64,000 nt of DNA from contig NC_073361.2 in assembly GCF_027580225.2 (NCBI RefSeq), positions 26,812,001-26,876,000 of the forward strand. Direction: 5' to 3'. This stretch comes from Misgurnus anguillicaudatus (taxonomy: Eukaryota > Chordata > Actinopteri > Cypriniformes > Cobitidae). The translations under genes were made by a program, and so were the position numbers. The notes under the pieces were generated by a model. The model had not been told where the DNA came from, searched no databases, and worked only from the letters and a program-made list of their open reading frames with translations. Each line of letters opens with the position of its first letter. Within the stretch, counting starts at the first letter, position 1. Of this stretch, positions 43,234 through 54,142 are shown in pieces.

Positions 43234-44592
43234 AGGAAAACACCACCGTTTTTCAATATTTTACTATGTTCTTACCTCAATTTAGACAAATTAATACATA
43301 CCTATCATTATTCAATGCGTGGACTTAAGCTTTGTACAGCGCGTCGTGAATGTGTTAGCATTTAGCCTAGCCTCATTTATTCTTTAGGATCCAAACAGGG
43401 ATTAATTTAGAAGCCACCAAACAATTCCATGTTTTTCCAATTTAAAGACTGTTACATGAGTAGTTACACAAGTAAGTATGGTGGCACAAAATAAAACATG
43501 GCGATTTTTTAAGCAGATAAAAAGATAGCACTATATTGTATAGCGGAAGAGTAGTGATGTAGTACTCCAGTCCGGTCTCCGACTTGAGACCGATTTCTGT
43601 TTTCTCGGAGTCGTCTTGGACTTGTTCCTTCAAAGACTCGATCTTGACTCGGTCTCGGACCACAGTGAAAGGAGAAGGACTCGTAATTTCAGACCGAGTC
43701 CTCGAGACCAACGCATTTTTTATATCCATATAAAAAACCACACAACACATAACAATAATAATAAAATGCAATGTTGACGGGCATTATTTGAAAATGACAT
43801 CCCATGGTGCAATGCAAAGATACTGCCATCAGAGCCGTTTATTTATCTCTAGAAACATAGGCAAAAGATGATACATGTGGTAGGGATTTTTTAAATGATA
43901 GTTAAAGCATAGTCCTTATTAAGATGTTAAGACTGCTCCTCTAAACATTTCCCAATCTTGCTTAGTCTGTAGGCCTAACTATTGATTATTAACTGGGGTG
44001 ATATTAAATCATGAATGTTTTTCGACTCCTAAAGGACTCGGTCTCGACTCTGACTTGCTTCCTCAAAGGCTCGGCCCTTACTCAGACTCGACTCTATTTG
44101 AAAACCAACGGACTCGGTCTCGACCCTTCAAAGACTCGGTCTTGACTCGGACTTGGCATAGGCGGTCTCATCCCCATCACTTCGGAAGTTTGACGAAAGT
44201 TTGAGCGAGGGGGGGAGTAGTCAGAAGTGATTATGTTACTGCGCGCCGAGGTCAAAGTGCTGCAAACTAAGTGCTCTTCCGCCATACAATATAGTTCTCA
44301 ATTTTTAATCCGCTTAAAAAATCGCCACGTTTTATTTTTGTGCCACCACACCTACTTGTGTAAATACTCATGTAACAGTTTTTAAATAGGGAAAACATGG
44401 AAGTGTTTGGTGGCTTCTAAATTCATCCCTGTTTGGATCCTTAGGAATGAATGGTGCTAGGCTAAAGGCTAACACAGTCACGACGCACTGTACAAGGATT
44501 AAGTGCACGCATTGAAAAAAGATAGGTATGTATTAATTCGTCTAATTTGAGGTAAGAACATAGCAAAATATTGAAAATGGTGGTGTTTTCCT
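43234..44592. mobile_element. TTAA foldback element, middle layer
   Basis: AGGAAAACACCACCGTTTTT and its partner TGGTGGTGTTTTCCT are inverted ends; TTAA at 43230-43233 and 44593-44596. The arms pair CAAACAGGGATTAATTTAGA with CTAAATTCATCCCTGTTTG, and GGTGGCACAAAATAAAACAT with TTTTGTGCCACCAC. Its loop is occupied by the insertion at 43551-44181. The family resembles 52336-52962 in the middle of the arms (ATAAAACGTAGCG-type). Confidence 0.88.
43551..44181. mobile_element. Inverted-repeat element rich in GACTCGGTCT, inner layer
   Basis: Left GTAGTGATGTAGTACTCCAG and right GGTCTCATCCCCATCACT are the ends. The subterminal DNA is full of GACTCGGTCTCGACTC-type repeats in both orientations. The flanks GCGGAAGA and TCGGAAGT agree in six of eight bases, possibly a decayed 8-bp TSD. 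No ORF with a domain. Confidence 0.68.
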
Positions 44593-44617
44593 TTAAGCAC
44601 CTTTATTTTTAAGAGTG

Positions 44618-45656
44618 TATAGGTGAGTAAAAGACTTTAAAGTAAAGGCATAGAGGTTCAGAATGAAATATAAAAGTATAATTTATACCTCAGGATTTAC
44701 CAAGAAACTTCATAATTCATGAAGAAAACTTATGAATAGCATTCAAATCTACTGCTCTGCTTCAACAAAACAATGCACGTCTTCTACACTATGTAGTTAA
44801 TGCAGCCATAGGTAGAACCTCACAGCAGACATCAACATGCATTCAAACAGACAGCTCGCATTCGCGAGTACATATTCCAGTCTGAGCACATCTGCCGGGC
44901 ATGTTCATCCGAAGTCATTACAATTACTGCACACTTCAACGCCTCTGTAAAGAGCAGGATTTCCACTTTCCGTGGGTCACTTGAAGCTGCCTCGTCCCCC
45001 TCCTTTCACGCTCAGGTAGGCAGCGGATAATCTGTATCTGCGACAGAGCTCGCCTGCATATGTTAACATGCACAAAATTACACCACACTCATTCAAGAAG
45101 GACAACAATTAAATGATGTCACATTCACCACACAAAACATTGGGATTTCATGCGAAACTTCAACCTTAAGTGCTAACAGATAAAGCAATCGTTCGAATAT
45201 TAGGGAGTTAATGTGGTGAAATCTGTAAGATTTTGATGCTCCTGTAAATAAATATTGGCACGGCTAAGAACGAGTGTTTGGGAAACTCCTTTGCCAGAAG
45301 AAGGGCAGATGGAAGTGCGATATTCGTAAAATCTCACTGGCTTTGCCAAACGCCTGTGAAACTAAATCCAGTTTAACGGATCACGTTGCCCTTTATTGGC
45401 TCGTCGTCTCGATAAAATGGACAAATTTATCACAATTAGAAATTGGAGGTGGGACCCTGTAATCCATTTTGTCACAGTTTCCGTTTAAAACAAACGTAAG
45501 ATGAAGACAACGCTTGGGTATGTCACAATATGACTTCAGACTTCAGAAAGAGCACAAAACTTTGGCTGGTGCCTGGATTTCAGGAGACATATTTTCCATT
45601 TCCAGAACAGCATTTCGTCAAAAAGGTTTTCCAACATATTTAAATCAATCCTTGTT
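44618..45656. promoter_or_regulatory. Candidate conserved non-coding region
   Basis: Unique between two transposon groups. The core at 44830-45480 shows CCGAAGTCATTACAATTACT, GCGGATAATCTGTATCTGCG, ATATGTTAACATGCACA, AACAATTAAATGATGTCAC and ATTTATCACAATTAGAAATT. No domain-bearing frame (45274-45462 is featureless). Confidence 0.35.
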
Positions 45657-45660
45657 TTAA

Positions 45661-45946
45661 AGGGGACATTTCACAAGACTTTTTCTAGTGTCCCTAGAAA
45701 ACGTATGTGAAGTTCTAGCTCAAAATACCACATAGATAATTTATTATAACATGTTAAAATTGACACTTTGTAGGTGTGAGAAAAAATTGCCATTTTGTGT
45801 GTTCCTGTAAATGCAAATGAGCTGGTTAAAGGGCGGTACTATCCCCTTCTGACATCAAAAGGGGAGCTAAATTTCAACTACATATTTTTTTACATTCTTG
45901 CAGAGAATGGTTTACCAAAAAAAGTCAGATTTTCATGATATGTCTT
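45661..45946 (-). mobile_element. TTAA element (AGGGGACAT family), minus orientation
   Basis: AGGGGACATTTCACAAGACT starts after TTAA (45657-45660); the other end reads TTTTCATGATATGTCTT before TTAA (45947-45950). The interior matches 62506-62937 reversed (CAAATGAGCTGGTTAAAGGG, ATCCCCTTCTGACATCA). Shorter than the other copy because of an internal deletion. Confidence 0.88.
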
Positions 45947-46273
45947 TTAAGTATTATCAGAAAATGGCAATCCTTTTTATGCCCTAACATTATATTCTAG
46001 AATATTATAATAATAATAATTAGGTGGATTATTAGGTGGTTATTGAACATTAACCAATGTTATCTAGTTTCAAAGCTTCATATTACCGTACATATTTTAC
46101 ATAGCTATCACTCGCTAACATTATCCAGGTACAAAATTCCATGTTAGCTATATTAGATCATGCTTATTATTTAAAATTATTATATTTTTATTTATATTCC
46201 CATTTCTAAGATTACCAAGATCAACCAATTTTAAATAAAATCAGTGTTGTAGTCAAGTCAAACTTGAGTCTGA

Positions 46274-46632
46274 AGGGGGTCGCACACAGGACGCGCAGCT
46301 CAGCGACGTTGCTTTCTATGAGTATACGCACACCGGCGCCAACAGGTGGCGCCTGTCCGCGCCGCCCAGCTACTACTCAGGAAGTTGCTCAAATCCCTGT
46401 CGCACCATAGAGTGCCACTCACATAGTTTAACATTAAATATCATCATATTTGTCCCAAATTATTAACGATTAACATCGGCTGCTAACGTATATTTTGCAT
46501 TTTGAAGTAGACGAGATCTGACGAAGCATGCGCTATTTGATGTTCACTTCCGGTTTACGATACATCCGAGTTGTCCTGGACGCGACTCGGCGCGGCGCGA
46601 AGCTGAGCTGCGCGGCCGGTGTCCGACCCCCT
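46274..46632. mobile_element. PIF/Harbinger-like MITE with TGA TSD
   Basis: AGGGGGTCGCACACAGGACG with CGCAGCTCAG pairs with GCTGAGCTGCGCGGCCGG and TGTCCGACCCCCT. TGA flanks both ends (46271-46273, 46633-46635). Same family as 25665-26053, where the TSD is TAA. Confidence 0.85.
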
Positions 46633-46635
46633 TGA

Positions 46636-47344
46636 GGTTGCTTTCACACATGCACTGTTTAGGTCCGCCCAAATGACGTGTCGGTCCAAGTACGGTTAAT
46701 TTGGGTCGGTGTGAACACAACAGCCGCACTCTGGTGCGCACTAAACGGCCACTCCGAGACCGCTCTAAACAGGTGATCTCGGAGCAGCTGTCGGCGAACT
46801 CTGGTGCAACCCATCTGTGGGGTGAACGCTGCTTGACCTTGGGCCGAAGCAAATACAGGAAGTTCTCCACATGTTTGAGCTACTGGGCGTCCGTCGTGAT
46901 GTGTTATATTGTGGGTTAACAACAAACAAGGCAATCTTGGTCCGTTGCAGAGATTCGCTGTCTCCTGGACGTTTGAGCTGATAATTTTATAAATGCATAG
47001 CTGTCCTCCACACACAAAAGTAGTGATAGCTCCGCGAAAAAAGCTTTTAATAGAACAGTTGCGCAATTTCGCGTTAAAGGAAAGAAACTTTGCAAACTTC
47101 GCATCTTTTATCTCCATATCTTGCTAGCTTCGCTTTTCCTGTCAGGCTGGTTGTCGTGGAGACATGGTGGGGTGGTCATGAGATGGTAAGAGCTGTCAGA
47201 GACCAATGATTGTACGAATGATGTATGGTGCGGCGTTTCGAGTATGGTAAAAACAACATATGTGAACACGGACCGCACTAACTGAAAAATGATACAATGT
47301 AATTTGGTGCGCTCCGAGGCCGCACAACAAGTGTGAAAACACCC
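46636..47344. mobile_element. Second 3-bp-TSD element abutting the first
   Basis: GGTTGCTTTCACACATG and CAAGTGTGAAAACACCC are the inverted ends; TGA at 46633-46635 and 47345-47347. The interior has GGTGTGAACAC, TGGTGCGCAC/GTGCGCTCC motifs and short frames on the minus strand (46544-46870, 46659-47117) without a known domain. Confidence 0.78.
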
Positions 47345-47485
47345 TGAGTCAAGACCACCACCAGAGGTCAAGTGTCAAGTCAGAGGAAAAAAACGAGTCC
47401 ATGTCCAGCTTTATCTGGACTCGACACTTGATCTTTGGTCTTGACTCTGATTCGATTTAGGCTTGACTACAACACTAAATAAAGT

Positions 47486-48230
47486 TATAGTACAAATTAC
47501 TTTATCGCAACAATGTTTACATAAAGTTAAAGTTACGAATAACTTTCTCGCAACAAATTTTGCGAATTACTTTATGCATTTCCAAAAGCACATACCATTA
47601 GTCACGGTAACAGCCTCAGTAGGCCTGTTATTAAGGGTTCATACATTATCAGTTTTGATGGCATTCTTACTTTCGGAACCTTGTTGCGGTTTATTCTCGG
47701 ACGTCGTATTTCAGTAAAGCACTCCGCTCTGCAGTAACTCTCAGCGTCTCTTCGCAATGGCCGAATGCATGAGTGCAAGACGAGGTGATATCAAAACCGG
47801 CCCTCATTAAAACAAGCGGACAGTCTTACCGCATGCTGGCTAGACGTGTAGAACAAACATGTCTATTAACGGGAAGGGGTGTGGGGGGTTAGCCAGAAAA
47901 GGGTTGGCATCCTGCCAGGTCTAAATTGCTGCCTGAAAGTGTCTTTTTGCCATATGGGTTTTCCTGTAGTGCTGAATGAGTCTCAGCGCAGGTTAAGATG
48001 TGTCAGATTTAACTGGGGATTAATTGGTACTGGGAATGTACTGGGCCATCTGTGCCATCATTCTGTTCATCTCCCTCCACCTCCCGAAGATCTCATGAGC
48101 CCCTCCTTCTCAGCAGCCGTACACCCAGGGCTCTGAATGAAGCATTGTGTGCGTACGGGTGTGTGTGCAAGTAACAGACTGTTGAAAATCCTGAAATTGA
48201 TTAGCCGGAATAATCGTTCATGTGTATGCA

Positions 48231-48232
<2 letters not shown>
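47486..48232. promoter_or_regulatory. Unique region; candidate conserved non-coding element
   Basis: The best part is 47740-48130, with GGCCCTCATTAAAACAAGCG, CATGTCTATTAACGGG, GGGGATTAATTGGTACTGGG and CTGCCTGAAAGTGTC. No transposon features; the frames 47463-47717 and 47879-48136 lack domains. Confidence 0.3.
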
Positions 48233-48308
<76 letters not shown>

Positions 48309-48320
48309 TCTCTCTCTCTC
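48233..48320. repeat. (CT)n microsatellite
   Basis: About 86 bp of (CT)n with one CA interruption. It gives artefactual Ser-Leu and Arg-Glu repeat frames on the two strands. Confidence 0.97.
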
Positions 48321-48816
48321 AAAAAACATTATGCAAAGTAGCGATGACATTTTCTTCTGACAGTGTAAAATCAACTGTGTCACTTCCTTATGTAAAGAAA
48401 CCCAGATCTGAATGAACGGGGGTGGCATGTGAATATTCAAAAGCTTCCTCAGTTCAGAGATGCACGGATCTCATAATTCATTGCATTATAGAGGTCGTCA
48501 CATTCGGAAAATGGCATTTATTGCATTAACAAACTTATTCTATTCTAGACTCATGACAAATTTTATTAATCTGATAAAACATCTGAAGACTTGTCAAAGT
48601 CATTCCAAAATCATTTTCATTCATATTTACATTTATATTTTTAATATAAATGCCATGATGTTGCTATGTAGGACTACGGAATGTTTTTCATTTCTTTGCG
48701 GTGTTGCTAGAAAAAGAAGCAACAATTGCAAGTTTTATTCATACGAAATGGTCAAAAAAATTTCCCTAGGTGTAACTGGGGGAGTACACTTTTAAAAAGG
48801 ATACCTTTGCACCCAT

Positions 48817-49713
48817 AGGGCTCTATCATACACCCGGCCGGCGCAATGCAGCGCAATGTAGCCTAATGCGCGACGCAAGTGTCTTTTGCTAGTTTCAACC
48901 CGCGCAATGATCATTTTCACGTCTAGCCCATGGGCGTTCTAGTCTGAAAACGAGGTGTTTTCAGGCGCATTGTTGGCGCGTTGCTATTTTGAGGCAACTA
49001 AAATAGACTATGCCATTGACCAACTAAAACCTGGTCTAAAATCTAAAGTCAATGGCGCAATATGTTTTTTTTGTTATTTAAAGAGCGTGTTAGTAATTAT
49101 GCGCCTATAAACGGGACGGCAACGCGGGTTTGGTTATTTTTTTATTTGGGTTTGGTTATTACATACATGAATGCGCAGCAGCACAAAAACTATTTTAAAT
49201 ATGAAAAATTAAAGGATTAAAATGTAAAAGATTATTATTGAGTCTCTTGGACATAAATGAGGACCGATTATGAGACGTTAGAAGGCGTAAAGAGCTGCTT
49301 CACCTGTAGACTGGTAAGTAAATAGATGCTTTGCTTTAAACAAATGCATCTGTTTTTAAATGGTTTTTTTAAATGCTACCTCACGGATTTATTGTATATG
49401 ATGGCTCTGTGCCTGTGGATATGGTGAGATGAGAAACATTTTAAGTAATGCTTTGTAAAAAAAAAAAACATGGCGCTGTCCGAGTGCTGAAACGCTTAGT
49501 TTTTCAGTTTACAAAGTCCGTCATCTAAATAGGGATTAGACATAGCGCCAGTGCAACTGGCTTTTAAAGGGGAAGAGAGCTGGGACTCTCATTGGTTTAT
49601 TGCATGTTACGCCCAAAACACACCCATTACTCATTAGGAGAATATGAACAACCCTTTTCGACTGTACGCTTGGCTTTAGACAATGCGCTTAGATTGTTAA
49701 AATAGGGCCCTTA
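48817..49713. mobile_element. Dispersed inverted-repeat element (AGGGCTCT..AGGGCCCT)
   Basis: The left end AGGGCTCTATCATACACC and right end AGATTGTTAAAATAGGGCCC are weakly inverted. The interior shares long blocks with the relic at 10110-11305. TWA-like trimers flank it (ATA / TTA), which would fit a Harbinger-type TSD but is too short to be sure. No protein. Confidence 0.72.
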
Positions 49714-49860
49714 GAGTTCATAATAGCACCTCAAAGGTACATATTGGTACCAAAGAGTGCATATTAGTACCTCAAAAGTATATAATTGCATCTCAAAGGT
49801 ACAAATTGATACCAAGTGTATACATATCTGTACATTAGAACGTGAATTATTTAGAAAAAG
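49714..49860. mobile_element. GTACC-rich MITE fragment
   Basis: CTCAAAGGTACATATTGGTA, AGTGCATATTAGTACCTC, GTATACATATCTGTAC: the same family as 2569-3977 and 14270-14640. Ends not preserved. Confidence 0.6.
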
Positions 49861-50401
49861 CCCTTATGGGCAGCATCTTCATGCAGTGATATGAGTTTTT
49901 AAATCTGCATTAACTGCTAGAGCCTAATCTGTGGACCACTTTGATGTTGCATTAAAGAAAGACTGCTTAAAACCTCCAATGCTCCGGAGAGGAACACAAA
50001 TTAAATAAATTCAGATCATAATCAAAAATAGCCACCCACAGTCTCTGGTGGAGATCGTAATTCATGTTAAAAACTCTTAGATGGGAGAAATCTTCCACTG
50101 AGCGCAGCCCAACACAGCGAGATTCCTGAAATGATCATTTGAATGATTGTATCATTTCATGTTTATCATCCTATGTGAACACTGCTTTAACCTAATAGCT
50201 AGCAAAGACTTAATCCAAGGACTCAGAGCTGTACAGACGAAACAACAAAATGTATTATCATTATACTGTATTAGATCAAGTATTTCAACCAGCTTGAGTG
50301 TCCATTTAAATAGAAAAACTGCTATTTATTTATCTTTACGTTAAGCTGAAATTTAGAAAGGGATGAACTTAAAATAGACAAATGTGTTATATGCTATAGG
50401 A
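49861..50401. other. No gene seen
   Basis: Unique sequence; a 65-codon frame at 50147-50344 lacks a domain. Confidence 0.4.
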
Positions 50402-50914
50402 CAGGGCTAGTCAACTGGCGCCCCACGGGCCAAAAGCGGCCCTCCAATCATCTTTATCCATCCTGGCAATCATCTATGTCTGATTTAAAATCAGCATGGT
50501 TACTTTAACCTTTCCACTGTACAAGACAAATGATGGCAGATAAATTGGAAGAAGAGTCGGAAAGGGGCTGCATGGGGTGCCAACCCTTATTTTGGATTAT
50601 TTTGGATAAAAAAATGTGACACGATGACCGGAAGTGATGTATTTTAATGTGTTCCAATCCAAACACTGTGTTCAAGGTGAAAATGATTCATCCTTTTTTG
50701 ATAAAGTTTATCTGTAACACTTAAATCCTTTCAAAACGATTTATAACTGATAAGTAAATTACCTAAAAATATATTCGTAGATTAAAGGCTCTTGCGCTGG
50801 AATGAGATTCTGTCCCATGTTGACATGGATTTACAATTAAACTGAAATTTCATTACGACTGCCCCTAGGGGACGAACTCCGAATGTAGGGTACAATGAAA
50901 AGGCGGTTTAGCAT

Positions 50915-52265
50915 ATATATCGTTTTATACAACAGTTCTTTCTGGTTCTCGAATCTGATTGGCTAAGAGCTATGCGATATTGTACTGATAACGGCACAGT
51001 AACCGCTTCACCTTTCGTATCATTCCGCCACCTAGTGAATGGAGGTCCTAAACAGGCTCATCTCTGAATGGAAAAACACAGACGCGCTGTTTTTAAACAC
51101 TCTCCGTGTGTCTTATTATTTCACTAGCTCGTAAATCAGTCAGTGAATCCCAATTCTGAAGTTATTATTCCGTCAAAGATCAGCGCTCTTGGATGTTACG
51201 TTAAACTTAATGGGATTAATGTCTTTTCACATCGTGTGGACACTTGGAAAGAGGAATGTAAACACTCATTTTTTCCGGAGCTATATCTCTTAACAGAACG
51301 CGAAAACACAGTGGAACTGCAGGTAAGCATCGCAGCTTTTAAATGTGGACATTGATCATTTATTTAATCGCGACGTGACTATTAAAACATGTTATGAGAA
51401 TATCGCCACTGGTATATTTATAAGCAGCATGCAAAAACATCTCTCTAACACTTATAAAAAACAGTTTTATATAGTACTGACAAGAACAAAGTTTAATAAT
51501 AATCGAGTGCTCGTATCGCGTTAAGAGTAAATGGGAAACCAATAGAAACATTATATAAGTATAGTTTTATTAACTTTTACCTCGCGCCAAAACAATAACA
51601 ACACAAAAGACACTAAATATGAATAAGAAAACAAGTAATAATTTTAGTTTTAGTAATAGTAATAGTAATACTGCTAATTTGATCTCATTTTGACCATCAA
51701 AAACAAACAAGGCGAATATCAGAGCCAGGGAATCCCGGTCAGAGATGTAGCCCAGAGAGGGCGGTGGTCAGCGGGGCGAGTGAACACTGACGTCCGCTCA
51801 TGCTTTGGTTTTCATACGTACCGAATCTCACTAGCAAACGTTCAAACAGGCGCTATCTTTACTAATCGACTGTAGATTTAAATATAATAAATATATATTC
51901 TCGACTGAACTAATCTTAAAACTACACTTTGTGACCAAGAAACGTTAATATAAAGAAATGCCTATCCGTCCATTTAGTTATTATGAGATTCAAAGCAGCC
52001 GAAAGTGTTACCTGTCATTCTGGCAGCCCTCAAATCCGTGGCGGAAGAAGTAGTTCTCAAACAAAGAGGCTTTTAAAATAACTCCGTTGTTGTTTTCTAG
52101 TTTTTGTTTTTCAAACGTGTGCCGTCGAACTGTTGTATAAAAGCAATATCGCTCTCGGAGTCGTGTGATATAGCTCTATATCATCACGGCTGTGATTAGA
52201 CCAGAGGCATGAGGCCGTAGGCCGAGCCTTATCACACTCCTACTCAAGCGATATTGCTTAAATAT
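50915..52265. mobile_element. Element with ATATCG..TATACAACAGTT ends inside the hAT
   Basis: ATATCGTTTTATACAACAGT near the left and its inverse ACTGTTGTATAAAAGCAATA near 52131, then a further right block GATATAGCTCTATATCATCA and CTCAAGCGATATTGCTTA. TTCTCGAATCTGATTGGC is a landmark. The frames at 51143-51355 and 51690-51875 have no domain. Exact borders uncertain. Confidence 0.5.
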
Positions 52266-52335
52266 ATTAAAAAAGAAAACATGAAAAACTTTTTTATTCA
52301 TTAGGAGAAAACTGACTTATGTTGTGAATACTTAA

Positions 52336-52962
52336 AGGAATAGTCTACTCATTTTCAATATTAAAATATGTTATTACCTTAACTAAGAAGAGTTGATACA
52401 TCCCTCTATCATCTTAGTGAGTGCACGTAAGCGTGGGGCGCGCTGCTACACTTCGATAGCATTTAGCTTAGCCCCATTCATTCAATGGTACCACTCAGAG
52501 ATAAAGTTAGAAGTGACCAAACACATCAACGTTTTTCCTATTTAAGACGAGTAGTTATACGAAAAAGTTTGGTGGTACAAAATAAAACGTAGCGCTTTTC
52601 TAAGCGGATTTAAAAGAGGAACTATATTGTATGGCGGAACAGCACTTTTGGGAGTACTTCGACTCCATAAAATATAGTTCCTCTTTTAAATCCGCTTAGA
52701 AAAGCGCTACGTTTTATTTTGTACCACCAAACTTTTTCGTATAACTACTCGTCTTAAATAGGAAAACGTTGATGTGTTTGGTCACTTCTAACTTTATCTC
52801 TGAGTGGTACCATTGAATGAATGGGGCTAAGCTAAATGCTATCGAAGTGTAGCAGCGCGCCCCACGCTTACGTGCAAGCACTAAGATGATAGAGGGATGG
52901 ATTAACTCTTCTTAATTAAGGTAATAACATATTTTAATATTGAAAATGAGTAGACTATTCCT
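52336..52962. mobile_element. Nearly perfect 627-bp TTAA palindrome
   Basis: The arms 52336-52632 and 52666-52962 are inverted copies of about 297 bp with under ten differences by eye, joined by a 33-bp loop. Ends AGGAATAGTCTACTCATTTT / AAAATGAGTAGACTATTCCT; TTAA at 52332-52335 and 52963-52966. The high arm identity indicates a recent insertion or active arm homogenisation. Non-coding. Confidence 0.95.
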
Positions 52963-53243
52963 TTAAAATGTAACAATTTATGAAAGTTAAACAGTTATAA
53001 ACAAAAGAAGTTTAAGAGCTCTGCATTACATTTGTTGATTATTTACACTTGCACTTTTTTGTGCAATGTTCATAGTTGAAATATTAAAACATTTGGCTCT
53101 TGCAATGTTAAACTGCAATTGTTTTATCTAGTTATGACCTAAAAGTAGCAAAAAAAAGCAAGTAAAAAAGCTTGGCCCCATCATATTTACAATTTTAAAA
53201 TCTGGCCCTCAAAGAAGAGTAGATGAAGCCCCCTGCTATAGTA

Positions 53244-53914
53244 GCATTTGAACTGAAATAAAAAACAATGAACCTCTGCTTGCTATACAAATATACAAAC
53301 AGATTTTAATTCAGGCGAAGCTAAAGAAACTACATTATACATTAGCATAATAAATATAAATAACAAATTTTTGGTAAAATACTCACTTTTTAAGTCTTTA
53401 AAGCTTCAATCCATAATTTTTGGATTCATGGATTGATGTCTATGCAACGGATAAATGTGATTCAGCCTAACAGTTTAGACAAAAGAAGGATTTTATGTGG
53501 TGCCATAATTAAGATGTCTCCATTCGGAGCAGACTTCACATCGAGAGCTGCCTATTGCTTTATAATCCCGCCTCAGGAGGTAGCTAGCTAGATTTTGAAA
53601 CTGAGCTTTTGTGTCTTATGTGGCTGAGTCATGTTCACTCCATCTGAGAGAAAAAAACTGAACCAAAAATGTCAGTCTCACCTGTGTTTGCACTTCACAA
53701 AGGTTGTGAAGGATCCTCACTTGTACTAGAAGTGTTCTCGTTGTTGCATCTTCCCTCATTTTAGGGATGTCTACACGGGATAGAGGTCACAATAAGATAA
53801 TTAATGAAATGTGCAACCTGTTTTTTACATTTACACATTTACATATATTTATAAATGAACTGTGTAATTTCTGCAACCACTGGCATTCAGATCGATTAAC
53901 ATTAGCAGGCTGAA
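53244..53914. other. No gene seen; AT-rich sequence
   Basis: Unique, AT-rich, with a minus-strand frame (53787-54011) lacking a domain. Confidence 0.4.
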
Positions 53915-54085
53915 AAAAGTACACCTTTGTAAGTAAAGAGTTTTGTTTTGCTTTGTACCAAAGCGTGCATGTTAGTACTTTTAGGTACATATTGGTATCA
54001 AATGTATACATCTGTATCTAAATAGTACATATTAGAAATTTTTAGGGTACTACCCCAGTGACATCCTGGGACTATATTTTTAGTA
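53915..54085. mobile_element. GTACC-rich MITE, right part
   Basis: GTACATATTGGTATCAAATG, GGGTACTACCCCAGTGACAT and CCTGGGACTATATTT match the right half of the 2569-3977 family. The left end is decayed (AAAAAGTACACCTTTG). Confidence 0.65.
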
Positions 54086-54142
54086 TGTTGAGTATGAGTG
54101 TGTTGGCAAGCAAATGCAACTGGGATAAATGAGTAAGATTAA

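Larger units (their letters stand above)
42955..44617. mobile_element. AAGAACC-rich MITE, outer layer of a triple nest
   Basis: Repeated words AAAGGTTCTT, AAGAACCATT, TGGTTCTTCTATGGCATC and TGGTTCTTTTATGGCATC lie left of the insertion, and GCACCTTTATTTTTAAGAGT right of it. The reading resumes exactly across a TTAA, so the host was cut there by the TTAA element. The left terminus is decayed. Confidence 0.7.
46242..47477. mobile_element. hAT-like element, outer layer, with near-perfect TSD
   Basis: CAGTGTTGTAGTCAAGTC and GGCTTGACTACAACACTA are inverted (the last base appears mutated). The flanks are AATAAAAT (46234-46241) and AATAAAGT (47478-47485), 7 of 8. The subterminal repeats are GACTTGAGTC-like (CTCGACACTTGATC, GGTCTTGACTCTGATTCG). 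It is interrupted by two elements in series. Confidence 0.82.
50402..53235. mobile_element. 2.8-kb hAT (Charlie-like) with near-perfect TSD
   Basis: Left CAGGGCTAGTCAACTGGCG with CCCCACGGGCCAAAAG; right CTGGCCCTCAAAGAAGAG and GATGAAGCCCCCTG, which inverts to CAGGGGGCTTCATC. The flanks are CTATAGGA (50394-50401) and CTATAGTA (53236-53243), 7 of 8. GGGCCA-type subterminal DNA is typical of fish Charlie-like hATs. It contains two large insertions (50915-52265 and 52336-52962). No transposase is recognised in the rest. Confidence 0.82.

Noticed and set aside
46544..47117. Overlapping minus-strand frames as a transposase of the Harbinger-like insert
   Set aside because: They cross element borders and lack a DDE-type motif.
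48137..48440. Ser-Leu and Arg-Glu repeat proteins across the CT microsatellite
   Set aside because: Frames exist on both strands only because (CT)n has no stop codons; same at 56947-57195.
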